Of a stretch of DNA of 64,000 nt, positions 38,218 to 52,064 are shown piece by piece. Where the stretch lies: positions 248,001-312,000 of the forward strand of contig JANTQA010000023.1 in the NCBI GenBank assembly GCA_027625915.1. The letters are read 5' to 3'. The position numbers and the translations under genes were made by a program. The notes beneath the pieces are model-generated. The model had not been told where the DNA came from and searched no databases. It was given only the letters and a program-made list of their open reading frames with translations. Source of the DNA: Anaeramoeba flamelloides (Eukaryota > Metamonada > Anaeramoebidae). Position 1 is the first letter of the stretch. Each line of letters begins with the position of its first letter.

Positions 38218-40544
38218 TAATATATATATATATAAATAACTAAATTTGATTAGAATATTGTTAAAAAAAACCCTGGGTTCACTATTTCGGTTCAAAAAAA
38301 AAAACATATTCTTTTGCCAAAAATTGATTAAAAATAAAAAATATTTTCAACATTTTTTTATTTTTTCGTTATTTAAATCAAATTAATGAAAAAATCAGTT
38401 CAAAGAGGTAATGAAGTTACTTGTCTTTTTTCTCATTAATTTAAATTAATATTGAAAATCATTTTATATTTTTTATGAAAATTGGAAATTTCCTTCAAAG
38501 TTTTTCCTATAAATAAATACAACTTCGTTTTTTCTGTACCAATTAGAATAAATATCACCAAAATGAAAATTTTTTCAACCAAATTTGAAATTAAACATTT
38601 CTTTCAACAGTATGTTAAATAATCTGTGTTAGGTTTTAAATTTGTGTTTTTGAAAATTGTTTGTATTGTTCTTGTAAATAATTGTTGTTGTTTTTTTTTT
38701 TTTTAATGTTTCAAAATTTTACTTTGAAAATTTTCCCATTTTGATTATTTATTCTTTAGAATTTACTTTTTTAATAGTAGGACTTTTGTTTTTAAGGTGG
38801 TAAGTACATATAACCATTTTGAAAAATTTTAATTGTTTACACATTACTGGAAAAATATTTTTTTAAGTGTCACAAGATATTGAAACTTTGAAACCAAAAC
38901 ACCATTCGCTAGTCTATTTGTGAAAAGAAAAGAATCAAAGTAATTCAGAGTTGAGTCTTTAATTTTTCGATTTTATGAACATTTTTTTTTGATGAAATTT
39001 TTAGTTTTATTAAATTAGGTTTTGAATCAAGAAATGTGTTTATATCTACCCAGTGAAATTAGTACAATTTTAAAACAAAAAAAAAATAGATCTGAAAAGG
39101 TGTGTATTTGAAAAAAATATTTTCTTTTAGAAGACCAAACAAAAAAGATCAGCTTATGATATAAATTTGTTGAAATCAAGACTGAAAAAAAAAAAAAAAA
39201 TTGATAAAAGCCTATTTTTCAAAGATTGGTTTTTCTTTATCCTCTTAATTTGCTTGAATACAAACTCTTTTTAACCTTGAATTTCTCGCCCTATTAGTAT
39301 TTATTATTATTTTGCAAAATATTTTTATTACAAATTTGTTTTCAAAATTTCAATTTTAAAATATTTTTATCCATGAAAACCAAAAATAAAGAATACTATT
39401 TCAAAAATTAAAATAAAGAGGTTGAACTCTTGAATCTAAAAACAGTTACAAAAGATTTATACAAAATAATTGAAAAATTTTTATAAAAATTTCAATGAGA
39501 TTCAGAAATATTTTTAGGTTTTCAATTTTATCAAAATAAATAATTATTAAATCAAACAAATACATCCAATAAATCTTTATTTCGGAAGATGAATTAAAAA
39601 AAAATATCCTATTTTCGGAACTAAAACAAAAATTAGATGAATTAAATGGAAATAGGATTTTTAAAATTTATTTTGGTAATTCTTTAGAAATAAACAGTAA
39701 TTTGTTTCTCAAAAAAAAAAATTACAAACAAAAGGATTTCCATAAAGAATTAAAAATCAAATCAAATAAAGAAGAAGTAATTGTATCAAATTTTAGATAT
39801 AAGAACTTGAAATAAATGATTTTTATTTATTTTTTTTTTGAATAATCTTTTTAATTTATTGGATTGTCATTTTTTTGTGGGTTTGAAAATATTTTACAAC
39901 TAGGATATATTCCACTTTAGTATTTATTAAAATATCTATAGATTTGGTTAAAAAAATGATTTGAGTAATTCATTTTTGCATAAATGATGGCACACGAAAT
40001 TTGAAAAATATATTTACCCCCTTAATTGTTGTTTTTGAAATTTATTCATTATTCCTTAAAAATACAGTTCGAAAATTGTATTTTCCAAATTAAACAGGAT
40101 TTACCATAGTACTTTTTACCAAACCATTGTTCCACAATCTTCCAAGTTCATTCACCCTATTTTTGAACTAACCCAATCAAATTTAAAGAAAACTTGTCAC
40201 CAAAATCTACAACCACCAAATCTTTCAATTTGATCGGAAAAAAAAAAATGGAAAAAAAAGACCAAGATTTTTCTGAAAAACTGTTTTGGATCCATCTAAA
40301 TGTGCAAAAGTGATTTCTTAGATTTTAGAGCTTTTTAGAAAAGTATGATATAAAAATTTCACTTTATAGTTGTGGATTAAAAGTGAAACAGTTGTGGTAA
40401 AAAAGTGAAACACAGTTTTTCATTGTGATCATTAATAGAATCTCAAAAAACTGAAAATAAAAACCAGAAGTAAAATCAAAAAATAAACTATTTTTCAGTC
40501 AAAGGGGCCAAGTTGTAATGGGTATAATACAGGTGTTTAAAGGG

Positions 40545-41140
40545 TTTACATAGATATTAGAAGAAAAATTTTATTTTGGAAATTTTCAAAATTGAAATCA
40601 TTTTTTCACATTTTTGTTTTTTTCTTTTTTTTTTTAAAACCTCATTCAGTTGCAAAAAATTGTTTTATTGCAAGATCTATAGTCACTTGGTAAAAACGTG
40701 TTATTCTAAGGTCATTGAAACCATGTAAAGATTGTTGAGAAATCATATTGATTTCTATTGCAATTCTATTTTATCTTTGATCTTGATATTTGTTTAATAA
40801 ATGTGAAAAATTTTCACTTCATTTTCATTTTCTTTTTCAAATCGAGACCACAAATACCAACAAACTTCGTTTTAGGGGGCTTGACTTCTAAAAGAAAAGT
40901 ATGGAAAATGAAGTGAAAAATGTTTCATATTTATTATTCAAATACCAATAGAAGTTCAAAACAAACATTGTTGTTTTTCTCAATAGGTCTTGTCTCTAAG
41001 AATTTGAGTTTTTCAATTTTTTTGAAAATCCATTGATTAATTAGTTTTCTTTCAGACATATATCAACAATTCTTTGACGTGTATTATTCTGTTTATTTCT
41101 TATTTGTTCTTCAAAGGTCAATTATATAAAATAATTGATA
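40545..41140. repeat. Dispersed repeat D, copy 2 (partner 22690-23150)
   Basis: It has the same 5' and 3' parts as the partner, with a longer interior that includes half of a GGTATTTGAATTC-like foldback (about 40860-40940). Confidence 0.5.
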
Positions 41141-42937
41141 TTTGAAAAAAACGTTGTTCCCCTTTGACTGAAACAGAGTTTAGAAGAAACCAATTAACTT
41201 TTAATAATAATCCATTAGATTATTTTCAATCAATCCAACAATACAATTTAAATCTTTCTTTTAGATTGAAATTGTTATTGTGGTTTTGGAGATCTCAAAA
41301 ATAGTCAATTTTTTGAACAAATTTTTATTTATTGATCAATTAAAGAAAAACCCATATCTAAAGATAGTATTAAAAACGCTGTTATTATGTTGAATCCTTC
41401 GTTTTGTCTTTATTTATTTATTCTTTTTTTAATTGATCTTACTTTGAATTTTCAGGTTCTATTAATGTTCCTAATTAAAAACTGTGTTTCATTTTTAATC
41501 CTCAATGGTTATTTTCATTTTTTACCTTTAGCAATTAGCCTTCAAATCATCTCTAGTACATGGTAAACTTTCATTTTTAATTTATTTAACTGGTTCTTTT
41601 TTGTGATATATTTATTGGACACAAAAAGAATCCTAGATGAACCAATATTCCACAATAGAAAAAAAAAGTTAAATAACTAAAATTTTTTCCTATTAAAATC
41701 CGACAAGATAATTATAATTGGTCAAATCATTCAAAATATATTTTATGTAACAATAATACAAGAATTAGAACTCTAAAAATATCAATTCTCATTGATTAGA
41801 TAATGTTGATCTTTGGGGTTTTCATTCATTTAGATTTTAAAAATATTATGTAGGATCTTTTTAAATAAATTGTGATTATATCTTGATGAATGGAAAGTGT
41901 TATGATTAAACTATTCTTCTTTTTGTAAATAAACACACTCTTGAAAATTTTTAATTTCATTAAAAATTAAAAAACAAAACAACTATTGAACAATTTTCAA
42001 AACAACAATTAAAAACCAAAAATTTCCAAAACAACATTAAAAAGTTGATTAAATATATTTAGAAAAGTCAACACAAATTATATAACAAACCATATTGAGT
42101 TGAGTAAAACAATTTCTCTTTTTTGATATTTTCTTCAACTAAAAAAAGATAAAATCTAACTACAACCAAACACTCAAGCTACAAATGAGTTTTATTCCCG
42201 ATGTTTATTATTAATTTTTTAAAACTCACTTGGAAATAAATAATCCCAAAAAGTAAATCTCATGAATGAAAATGAGGACCAAATCCCCGATGTCTATTAT
42301 GACTTTTCATTTTTTATAATAAAAAATTTTACTTTCAAAAAAAGCAATAAAAGTTGATTGCTCAAGTCTTTCTCGAAACTGGATAATGTTTTGTCCTTGA
42401 GGATTCAAAATAGAATCAGTCGTTTTCCAAATTTATTATTCCAAAAAAAAATAGAATAGTACCTTATTTTTCAAAAAATTGTAGTATTTCAAAAGAATTT
42501 AGTTTTTCAGAACAAATCTATTTTGAATAAATCTCTTATGATCAAAAACCAGTTATCTAAACTTTTTTAGCCCCATTGGTTTCAAATTTCAACAAATAAA
42601 TCTTCATTCAATTCCAAATTTATAGATTTTTAATTACGTTTCCTAAATACTGTTATTTTCTAATTAATAAATGAAAATTTTTCTTTCAATTTCTAAAACA
42701 AATATTAATTATAACCGTTACAATCAAATAAGCCGAGTAAAAATTTAATCTTCAAAATATCTAAGGAAGACTAATTTGTTGCCTAAAAATATCATTTCTA
42801 AATGATGTTGTAAAGAGCTTTTGGATTGTCTTTCAACTTAGAAATGATTAGAAAAATATTTTGGAAAGTGAAATTAAAATTTTTATTCTTTAATTGTAGA
42901 ATAATAGCCAGCTAATGGGAAATGTTTCGGTTTATTA

Positions 42938-43074
42938 CAGTCCTGTGCCATTTTAAGGCACAGGAAAAATCAACATATAAGGTACAAAAAAATCCCATTA
43001 AGGCACAAAATCAAAGTGGTCAAAATAAGGCACAATTTTTGTGTGTAAATTTCCAAGATTACTCATAATATAAT

Positions 43075-43130
<56 letters not shown>

Positions 43131-43282
43131 AGAAAGGGCTCAAACTAACTCTGTAACTATTCTGTGAAATTAGATCTTGAAATTGGGAAAGTGCCTTCAA
43201 TCAAAAATTTGTGCCTTAAAGTGAAAACAATTTTGTGCCTTATATGTTGATTTTTCCTGTGCCTTAAAATGGTACAGGATTG
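42938..43282. mobile_element. CAGTCCTGTGCC element with TA target
   Basis: TA at 42936-42937 and 43283-43284 flanks a 345-bp element beginning CAGTCCTGTGCCATTTTAAGG. Its ends are long inverted repeats with AAGGCACA boxes and its middle is an AT microsatellite (43080-43126). Copy A has the empty site near 2371, where TTTATTATCATTGAA runs through uninterrupted. This fits a Tc1/mariner-type MITE. Confidence 0.88.
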
Positions 43283-43665
43283 TATCATTGAATTTTAATT
43301 AATTTATTAGTTTATTGATCAACATTTCACTTTCAATTTTTAATTCACATAAGAGCCAGTATTATTTTTGGTTACAATTACAGGAAATTTGAAGAAATAA
43401 AAAATACTGAAATTGTCGCGAATGAGATAAAACAATTATTTGATCTAAATTTGAGATTATTTTACAGATCATTAAATTATAATTTAAAATGAAATTGAAA
43501 CAATTGGTGTTGAGTTAAATTGGTAAATTGTTAAACGTCGTTGTTAAAATTTACTTTTGGCTTGGGTTAAAAAAAAAAAAATCATCAACCTTATTTTAGA
43601 ATTAAACAACAATCTTTTCAAATTCATAAAGTGAAACAACTAAAGAACTTTCTGTTCAGAATTAA

Positions 43666-44644
43666 AAGTTGGATGATTATTTAGTCAAAAATTAAAAATT
43701 TAATTGTCAACATTACGGAAACTGACCAAAACCATTAGAATTTTTGAAGATAATAAAAATCTAAATGGGGATAAAAAACTTTTAAGAAGTACAGTATCGA
43801 TCATAGATTCCCTTCATTCCAATTATATCAAGATCCTTCAAATAGAATGTCTTATATTTCAAAAACTTGATTTTTTGATTGGAAAAAGTGGCAAAAATCA
43901 CCAAAAAGTACATTTTTTTGAACAATTCCTAAAAGGTAAATTACGTTTTTCAGAGATAATCCTTAATATTTGATCTTAATTATTTTAGGAGTACTTGAGA
44001 AAAATATGATTCATGTTAAGATATAACAATTATGTAAAAATCACCAATATCTGATTTGTCAATTTATCATTGTAAATCTTAATAGAACCTGAAAACTTTA
44101 TTTTTTTAAAAAATAGCAATGAATATCAAGATTAAAGATTAAAGGCCCAAAGGAATTGATTTAAAATTCAAAGAACTAACCCAAGAAATCATTTTTACAA
44201 AAATAACATTTAAAATGACAAAGATAAAAAATAATGAAAATTCTTTCATTTTCTGCAAAGATTTAGTTCTTTAATACAAATTTGATTTTTAAAACATTCT
44301 TCTTTGAACTTTTCTCAATGAAATTGAAATTATATAAAATTCGTTCAATACTGGTATTTGAATAATAAATGGGATTTTTTTTCACTTCATTTTTAATTTC
44401 TCTTTTTTAAGAGAACATAGATTGAGAACCTCTTTCTTTAAGAACTATATTTATAAAAAAAAATATGGAAAAGGAAATGAAAATTGTTTCCCATTTAGAA
44501 TTCAAATACCAGTAATATACTTCTGAAAAATGTTTAGTCCCCATTTAGATTTTTATTATCTTCAAAAAATTCTGGTGGTTTTGGTCAGTTTCCCTAATGT
44601 TGACAATTAAATTTTTAATTTTTGACGAAATAATCATTCAACTT
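43666..44644. mobile_element. AAGTTGGATG element with TTAA target
   Basis: TTAA at 43662-43665 and 44645-44648 flanks a 979-bp element with terminal inverted repeats of about 100 bases (AAGTTGGATGATTATTTAGT at the left). It is absent from copy A. A GGTATTTGAATTC foldback (44350-44512) is nested inside. The 89-codon + frame at 43704-43973 starts within the terminal repeat and is not taken as a gene. Confidence 0.75.
44350..44512. mobile_element. GGTATTTGAATTC foldback element, copy 2
   Basis: 163 bp, beginning CTGGTATTTGAATAATAAATG and ending TAGAATTCAAATACCAG, with TA on both sides (44348-44349, 44513-44514). It is nested in the AAGTTGGATG element. Confidence 0.75.
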
Positions 44645-44879
44645 TTAATCCACAACAGTAATTTCTCTTTTCCTATCCTTTTTAAACCTATTTTAGGAAA
44701 ACTTCAGGTTAAGATTATACCTTTGTTCTGTGATTAAGTGCCTTATTTTTTGTCAATTAGTCTTTCCATGATTGACAGGTTGTCAATGGGAAAAAATTTA
44801 CTTGTTTAATTCAAAATTAGATCCTGAAAAAAAAAATACTTTTTGAGATTCAAAAGAATCAAAACAATGTCTCCACATT

Positions 44880-46200
44880 ACAATAATCGGTTGTTTCAAA
44901 ATATAATCTTTTGTCTTTTTTTTTCTTGATGTTCCCATGGAACAAACTACTCAATGGTATAAGTAAGTTCAAATCAATTTTGCAAGTTTACACCTTGATT
45001 TATTAAAAAATTTTCAATTAAGAATAGTAATTTTTTCATCATATTTGAGAAATTTTTTTTTTTTTTTTTTTGCTCATTTAAATTTTCAAAAATTATTAGT
45101 AAAAATTAACTCTATTTTTAGAGATAAGTTTTCTAATTTTATCCTTCATTTTTATTTTTCTTTTCAAATAATATAAGGTTAAGAAATCAACGCCATATTT
45201 TTTTTAATGTTTATTATCAGTTTCTTTGATCGGTTAAGGTATCAAGTCTTCTCAATAACATAAGAAAAAACACACGCTTTTTATTTTGAAATACAGATTA
45301 AATTTTTTGTAACACTTAATTTTTACAAAGCTAATGTCTTATTTTCACTTTTTCAATATTTTTGAACCATTAAAGTACTTTTAAAAAATGAAAATTCAAT
45401 ACTGGTATTTAAATTCTAAATTGAACAAAATTTTCACTTTTTTTTCCATATTTTTCTTTGATACATCGAGTTTTCCAAAAAGTGGGTTGTAATTTGTTTT
45501 TGGGATCTATTTATTAATGGGAAATTAAAAAGGAATTTTTTTCCCATTAAGAATTCAAATACCATTATTGAAATCACTTTTTTGAAAACCTCGATATTTT
45601 CTATGGTACATTGAAAAAATACTTGTGTTGTATTTATTTATTTTTGACTACGAACAAATTCCTTTTCGCCTGTTTGCCCTAATTTCGAAACTTTTTTTTT
45701 AGATATTTTGATTCAGAAACTCAAATGATATTGTAAGTCACAGATTATATTACTTTTGTTAAACTAATATGTTCAGAATAGTTTAAATCATTGTTACAAA
45801 ATAAAAAGCGTAGTTTTTCTTATGTTATTGAGAAGACTTGATACCTTAACCGATCAAAGAAACTCAACAATAAACCCTAATTAAACATGGTATTGTTTTC
45901 AAAAAGTTCTATTATTTGAAATAATAGAACTTCTCAAAAAATAAATGGTTGAAATGCGAAAACTTATCTCTAAAAATAGAGTTAATTTTTACTAATAATT
46001 TTTGAAAATTTAAATGAGCAAAAAAAAAAAAAAAATTTCCCAAATATGATGAAAAAATTACTATTCTTAATTGAAAATTTTTTAATAAATCAAGGTGTAA
46101 ACTTGCAAAATTGATTTGAACTTACTTATACCATTGAGTAGTTTGTTCCAAGGGAACATCAAGAAAAAAAATCACTGATTATATTTTGAAAACACCTATT
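44880..46200. repeat. Large palindrome of the dispersed repeat family, copy A'
   Basis: The arms at about 44880-45330 and 45780-46200 are reverse complements and correspond to the arms of the copy-A palindrome (2985-4320). The centre (about 45290-45810) matches the copy-A centre only in reverse orientation. Confidence 0.75.
45402..45565. mobile_element. GGTATTTGAATTC foldback element, copy 3
   Basis: It is the counterpart of 3628-3795 but in reversed orientation, because the surrounding palindrome centre is flipped. TA lies on both sides. Confidence 0.65.
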
Positions 46201-46930
46201 CTTGTTTTTGTACAGGCATTATTACTAATTGTAAAATAATAAGTACACTTTTTTCATCATTCTCAAAAAATCACATCCCAAGAATTAACATAAATCACCA
46301 AAGTAGAGAATTCGATAAAGGTAAATATAGATTTTTTTGCTGATTTTGTGATCTAAAAATTTGAAAAGTTTTTCGGATTTTATTCCAAAAATTTTCTTTT
46401 TTTTGAAAAAACTGAATTAAAATTTTGTTACACTTTTTCACAACAAATAGTATAATGAATACTTTAAATTTTTTTTCTCAATCACTATTTTAAATTTTTA
46501 GTATACAAACTAATGGAAAATTTTTTTTTTTTATAAAATTTCAAAAGGGAATTGGTCAAGAAAGAACAACCAACAAATAATTCACCATTAGTATTTTAAA
46601 GTTCTCACTCGTGTTTTCGCATTTAAAAAAATAGTAAATTCTTTGTTTTTTTAGAAAACAATTTTGTACTTTTATAACACACTCCAATAATTGTGTACAT
46701 CCCCATTCAATCTATAAAGCCATTGAAAATAAACATTTTAAGAAATTATTTTTGATGAATAATATTTGCATTTTCCAAAATTCCAAAAAATCTTTGTATG
46801 AATGATAAAAGTCAACAACTGTTCTTTACATAATAATTTTTAAAACTTTTTTGTCAGACTTTGTTACATGTTACTTACATATTTTATTTTTATAATTTAA
46901 TCGATTTTTCAAAAAAGCAATTCCTTTTTA

Positions 46931-49900
46931 ATGTTTGATGTTTATTGGGCCTTAGTTGGATTTTTTTTAATATTTGGGGTTGCTCTATTCACCATTTTTC
47001 GTAAAAGAAGGAAGTACCAACCAGTTAAAGTAATTCACTTCCTTTTTGAAATCTCTTCTGTTGTCTTTTTTTCTGAATTACCAATAATTCTCCCTATTGG
47101 ATGAACCAAACCTAAACAAAAAACCCATTCACAAAAAAAAAACATAGTCTAGATCGATGGCTGTCTCATTTTATTACTTGCTATGCCTTGAGATTAGTTT
47201 GGTTATTTTCTGCTTTCATAATAGCGATGTTTTTGATGTTAAATGCATATCATTTTGGTATGTCCTGATCGTTGGCCAAAATACCCTTATAGCTCTTTCT
47301 TCCGCAAGAGCCATCAGGCTATATTATCTTTTCCTTTTAAATAAGTTTGAATTTTATTTTTTCTTGTATAAAAAAAAACCAACAAAAAACGCAAACAAAC
47401 AAAGAGAAATATCGGAGACAATCACACTGATAAAAATCATAACTTTTAAAATAAATACACAAAAAGTATCTTTTTTTTTTGGAAAAGTAACCTTTTTGTT
47501 TTGAAGTGAACTTCACTCAAAGAAATCAAATTTTAAATACTGTAGTTGTCCTCTGCAAATAAAAGTAACAAAATTTTCATTTGCTTTTGAATATTAAAAA
47601 TCAGAAAAAAGTCCAAGAAAAGATCAAAAAAAACAATTCCTCAAGGAGGGAAATTCATTTAGAGAATAGATTTTCAGAAAATTCTAATACTGTTGTTTGA
47701 ATTATAAAAGGATTTAAAATTTTCACTTCTTTTCTAATTTCCAATTTTTAATGAGAAATATAACCACAAATTACAACCCACCTCTTTGAAAACTCTTTTT
47801 ACAAAAGAAAAATATGGAAAATAAAATGAAAATTATATTCATTGGGAATTTAAATACCAGTATTTGAATTTTCATTTGCTTTTATCAGAAACAATTTTAT
47901 TTTACAGAAAACTGAATGAAAATATTATCCATGATCAATTTTTTTAAAAATCAAATAGTATTCACAATTTACAAGACTTTTTCTGGTTTGTGTATAATTT
48001 TGAAAATCTTTTTTGAGAATTCTCATTACTGAATGAATTTGGAAAATAAAAGGGAAAAAATATCACAGATTCTCATTTTTTCAATAATCCAAATCTGACT
48101 TTCATTTCTGGAATCTTTTTTCACTCAATGTCTACCAACAAGACGCAGAAAAAAGGGACAATAAAAAAATTTCATTCAAACAACTTTGCATCGATAATTT
48201 TAAATTTACATAGCCAATTTTTTCAGACTGTGAATTTTTTGTTTCAGGTTATATTACAAAAGGGATCAAAAAATTCACAGGTTGAATAAATTGACTGTAA
48301 TAGTCAAAATAAAAAAGAAAAATGAACTGAAAATTTTCTCGGTTAATTTATTATTCAAATACCATGAAGAAACTTTTGGAAACAAAATTGACTAATTCAA
48401 TAAATGGAATCAAAATATTCAATTTCAGGAAAAGTAAAAAATACAAATATTTTTGTCAAAATATTCAGTGCCTAAAAGTATAATCCGTGTTTCAAAAGAA
48501 AAACCTTTGTTTTTTTTTTTTTTTTTTTTTTTTTGTTTTATAGAAGAACCAGACATTAACCGATCAAAGAAACTGACAATAAATAAAAAGAAAATATAAT
48601 ACTGTTCTCAAAAAGTTGTAATATTTAAAATTGAAATTCTAAAAATGAAGGATCTAATTGGAAAATATATCTTAAGGGACAAATCTCTATTATTTTTTTT
48701 TTGATCAATTTCTTGTTACTGTTAATTGTAAAATCAAAAGATCAAAATATTCAGTCAGCTTTCCAAAATAATCACATTCCAAAGAATTCAAATAAATCGT
48801 TAAAGTCCCCAATTCTAAAAGAGAAAATTAATAATTTGGTCTCGTTATTAGAATTCAAAAATTGAAATTTTACAGGATTTTGAAAACCCTTTTTTTGTGA
48901 AAAGCTGAATGAAAATTTTGTTCTATTTTTTTTACAACCAATAGTAAGGATTTATTATCTCGAAATCTGATTAATATCTAAAATAAAAAGTGTTTTTCAA
49001 ATCTAATTAATTAACAAAAAAATTTTCTCAATCTCTATTAAATTTTGGTAAAAAAATTTAATTGAGATTAGTCCCTGAAAAAATAGAGTTAATTTTTTGG
49101 TAAACTTTTTTTTAAACACCAAAAAACCAAAAAATATCAGAAAAAATTGAGAAAATTACAAAAAAAAATGAACAAATTACATTCTTAATATAAAATTTTA
49201 CGAAAAATATCAAGTGGTTTACTGTCAATATTGATTTGGACTTAGGTATACTATTCGGTAGTAAATTGGATATATTCCATTATAACAACCAGAAGAAATA
49301 TAATCACAGATTATATTATGAAACACTGAATATAGTCTTTGTGCGTGCATTGTTTTGATTCGCTGTATGATGTTTTTTTTTTATAAAGTTCATATAAAAA
49401 TTTGTTTGGTTCTAAAAAGGATTTGATTTTATAATTTGTTTCGATATATTAACAGGTAATGGAATGATATCAGGGACTTATTTTCATACCCAGAAATTTT
49501 AATCAAGATTATAAGCTTAATCATTAAAGAAGTTAGAATATTATATTCTTTCTAGAATTGTAGACTTTGTTTATTTATTATAATTCTTTGATTTTTCATA
49601 TTCAAAACCAAATGTAAATTTAATTCCTTTTATTATGAAACAATTAAAAGCATTTTAAAAAAATAAAAACAATTAAGGACTACATCTTTTTTTTTTCTTT
49701 TTGATGTGTTTTTTTTTCAATTGATTCATGTTAATTTTGATTTTTACACCTTATGATATTCTTCTGATAATTGCATTAACATTCTGTTTCACAATTAAAA
49801 ACTGTATTTTCCCTATTTTTTCACTCACCAACCAACAAACCAACAAACCAACAAAAATAACCCCAAATATACCCACTTTAACATGGAAATTCAATTCAAA

Positions 49901-51130
49901 TTTGTCACATTTTTGGAACCACTTTTGTTTAGACGAAAATTGGAGTCTGCAAAAAGGATGTATATAAATATTACAGCAAACACTGCGAGTGGAAGCAAAA
50001 CTTCGAACTCAAAAGATCAAAAAAGCAATATGAATGAAAAACCAAGCAAAATGTGTAACGAGTATTTAGACACATTGGACCTTGATGTCAAACTGCGAGA
50101 GGTTGAAAAACAATTTTTCAAAAGGAAAACACGTATCTATGAACGACTCATGCCAAAGGCACTTTCGATCCTCTTTCTTTTTTTCCATTTAGTTTTTTTT
50201 CTGCTTACAAATCTAACTGATTTGAAATTGGAAAGTAGCTGTGAAAAAGATGGTTTCCACTGGGGGCTAATTTTCCATTATATCGTTATATGGCCAAATG
50301 TCTTAGTTTTAGTGATCACAACGTTTCTCATTCGAAAGATCAAAGACACGTATAAAACAAAAAATGAAATCAACATGTCGATCATCAACTTATGCTTATA
50401 TATCCTCTTCCTTTATCTGCCGATCTATCCTGAAAGTAATTATGACCATATCAGATGGGAATTTCTCTTTCTCACCCTTTTCCAATTTATGATCACGTTT
50501 ATATACCCGATTTATTGGTCAACGTGCTTTGAAAAGTCGAAAAAGCAAATAAAGAAGGACAACCAATCGGATGGCGCGAGCAATTCAAGCACTTTTCATA
50601 AATTTCAAAAAATTATCGAAGGTGCAGAAACAGTTCAATACTGGATTAATTATTCCAAATTAAATTACTCTGTTGAAAATATTTTGTTTTATCGTACTTT
50701 CAAGGCTTTCAAAAGCTTGAAAAAAAACAAGAAAAAGAAAAAATATTCCAAAATGATCGAATATATGCTGAAAAATTTTATTGAAAATAATTCGCCTTTA
50801 ATCATCAATATCTCAAGTCACGTTCGCAACAACATAATCAACACATGCAAAAAAGAAGTTGAAGAAGAGATACCAGATAATGTTTTTGATGAGGCCTTGA
50901 ACGAAGTTGTAAATTTAATGTTTACAGACACCTGGCCACAATTTCTTGAATCCAAACTATATTTCGAAATGATCTTGAAAGTTGAACAAATTAACCCTGA
51001 CCAATATTTAAAGCTTCAAAATATTGATGCAGACGAAGAACAGGAGGATGAGAACAACCTTAACTTGAATAAATTAAATTTAAGCACCAGAGACAGTTCA
51101 AGTTCAACCACCACAGAAGAAGAAAATTAA
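46931..51130 (+). CDS. 7TM-RGS protein, plant RGS1-like architecture, copy A'
   Basis: It has the same three-exon structure as the gene at 5272: 46931-47029, 47148-47344 and 49933-51130, giving 497 residues. Intron 1 is 118 nt and intron 2 is 2588 nt, with the same splice borders. The second exon is identical to that of copy A. Differences are few, for example two Leu/Phe changes in helix 1, except for a cluster between about residues 276 and 322. That cluster covers helix 7 and the linker to the RGS domain (LFLTLFQFMITFIYPIYW here against VAITLIQFTISFAYPIYW). The RGS domain keeps its length, with changes near its end (DEALNEV for DAAFNEI). Both copies look functional. A shorter start at 49883 is possible. 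Confidence 0.82.
47345..49932 (+). other. Intron 2 of the copy-A' 7TM-RGS gene
   Basis: 2588 nt, with donor GTTTGAA and acceptor TTTGTTTAG. It contains the intact foldback at 47690-47860 and a T homopolymer at about 48512-48534 that is longer than in copy A. It lacks the two insertions present in copy A. Confidence 0.7.
47690..47860. mobile_element. GGTATTTGAATTC foldback element, copy 4
   Basis: 171 bp with TA at both sides. The left tip is decayed (CTGTTGTTTGAATTAT) and the right tip reads TTTAAATACCAG. The same insertion is present in copy A but split by a later insert, so it predates the duplication. Confidence 0.6.
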
Positions 51131-51480
51131 ACATAAATAATGATTAAACATTCTGAATAAAATATATATATATTTTTTTTATTTTATTTTTCGTTTTTTT
51201 TTTTATTTCAAAACTTTTCTTTTCTTGTTTGGTGTGTACATTATGTTCTAAAAACAAAAATACACATTTTTTTCTAATCAAGATTTTTTGATTTCTTAAT
51301 TTACACTCATACCAAATTATTGTTTAGTACAATTTTTTATGGCATTTAAGATCAATACAATGATAAACTTTGTTTCAGTCAAAGTGAGTTCTCAAAAAAA
51401 AAACGTTTGTTTTTCAAATATCAATTATTTTTTATAATTGATCTTTGAAGAACAAAGAAGAAATAAGCCAAATAATATAT

Positions 51481-52064
51481 AAGGTATTTCCAAAAAAGTG
51501 GGGCATTTTTTTTTACATTTCATAAAAAATAATCTCATTTAGTGATGGTAATCATTAATTAACTATACCAAATTAAGTTTATTATTTATACAGATTGAAC
51601 CAACCACTTATGTATTAAATTTAAAACATGTTAGTTGAAATATTCACAAAAAATGAAAAAAAAATAGCACTTTTTTTGGTTAAAGCAATGTACGACCAAT
51701 TTCAATAAAAAACCGGAAATATGGAAAGGGAACAAATAATTTTTTAAACACAAAAACGCAGTTATATGCTTTTAATTATATTGTAAATTTTTTTGAGATA
51801 ATACAAGTTATGAAAATGATATTTTCGATCAAAAAGATAATAATAAACACCAATTTTCACCATAAAAAAATATCAGATAAAATCAAAATCAGAAAATTTA
51901 ATATATTTTATTTATGCAATAAAATACTAAGAAACAAATTGAATTATTATCAAGAATCTATAAATGGAGGTTAATGATTTTATATATTTAAATCCTTTTT
52001 TGAAAAAATGAGTTAAATAAATATATTTTAAATTAAATTTGCCCCACTTTCTTGGAAATAGCTT
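51481..52064. mobile_element. AAGCTATTTCC element, copy 2
   Basis: It begins AAGGTATTTCCAAAAAAGTG and ends GCCCCACTTTCTTGGAAATAGCTT, and is flanked by ATATAT on both sides. It is inserted in what is an AT run at 12113-12131 of copy A. It is the 584-bp reverse-orientation partner of 12685-13269. Confidence 0.78.

Larger units (their letters stand above)
37165..42456. other. Gene-free region between blocks B and A'
   Basis: It holds repeat E (37165-37400), one arm of the dispersed palindrome family (37530-37980), the TA foldback at 38020-38217, and repeat D (40545-41140). At 42194-42330 a CCCGATGTYTATTAT motif occurs twice. No protein is recognised. Confidence 0.5.

Noticed and set aside
43704-43973. 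89-codon + frame
   Set aside because: It starts inside the terminal inverted repeat of a 979-bp element and matches its other end in reverse, so it is repeat sequence.
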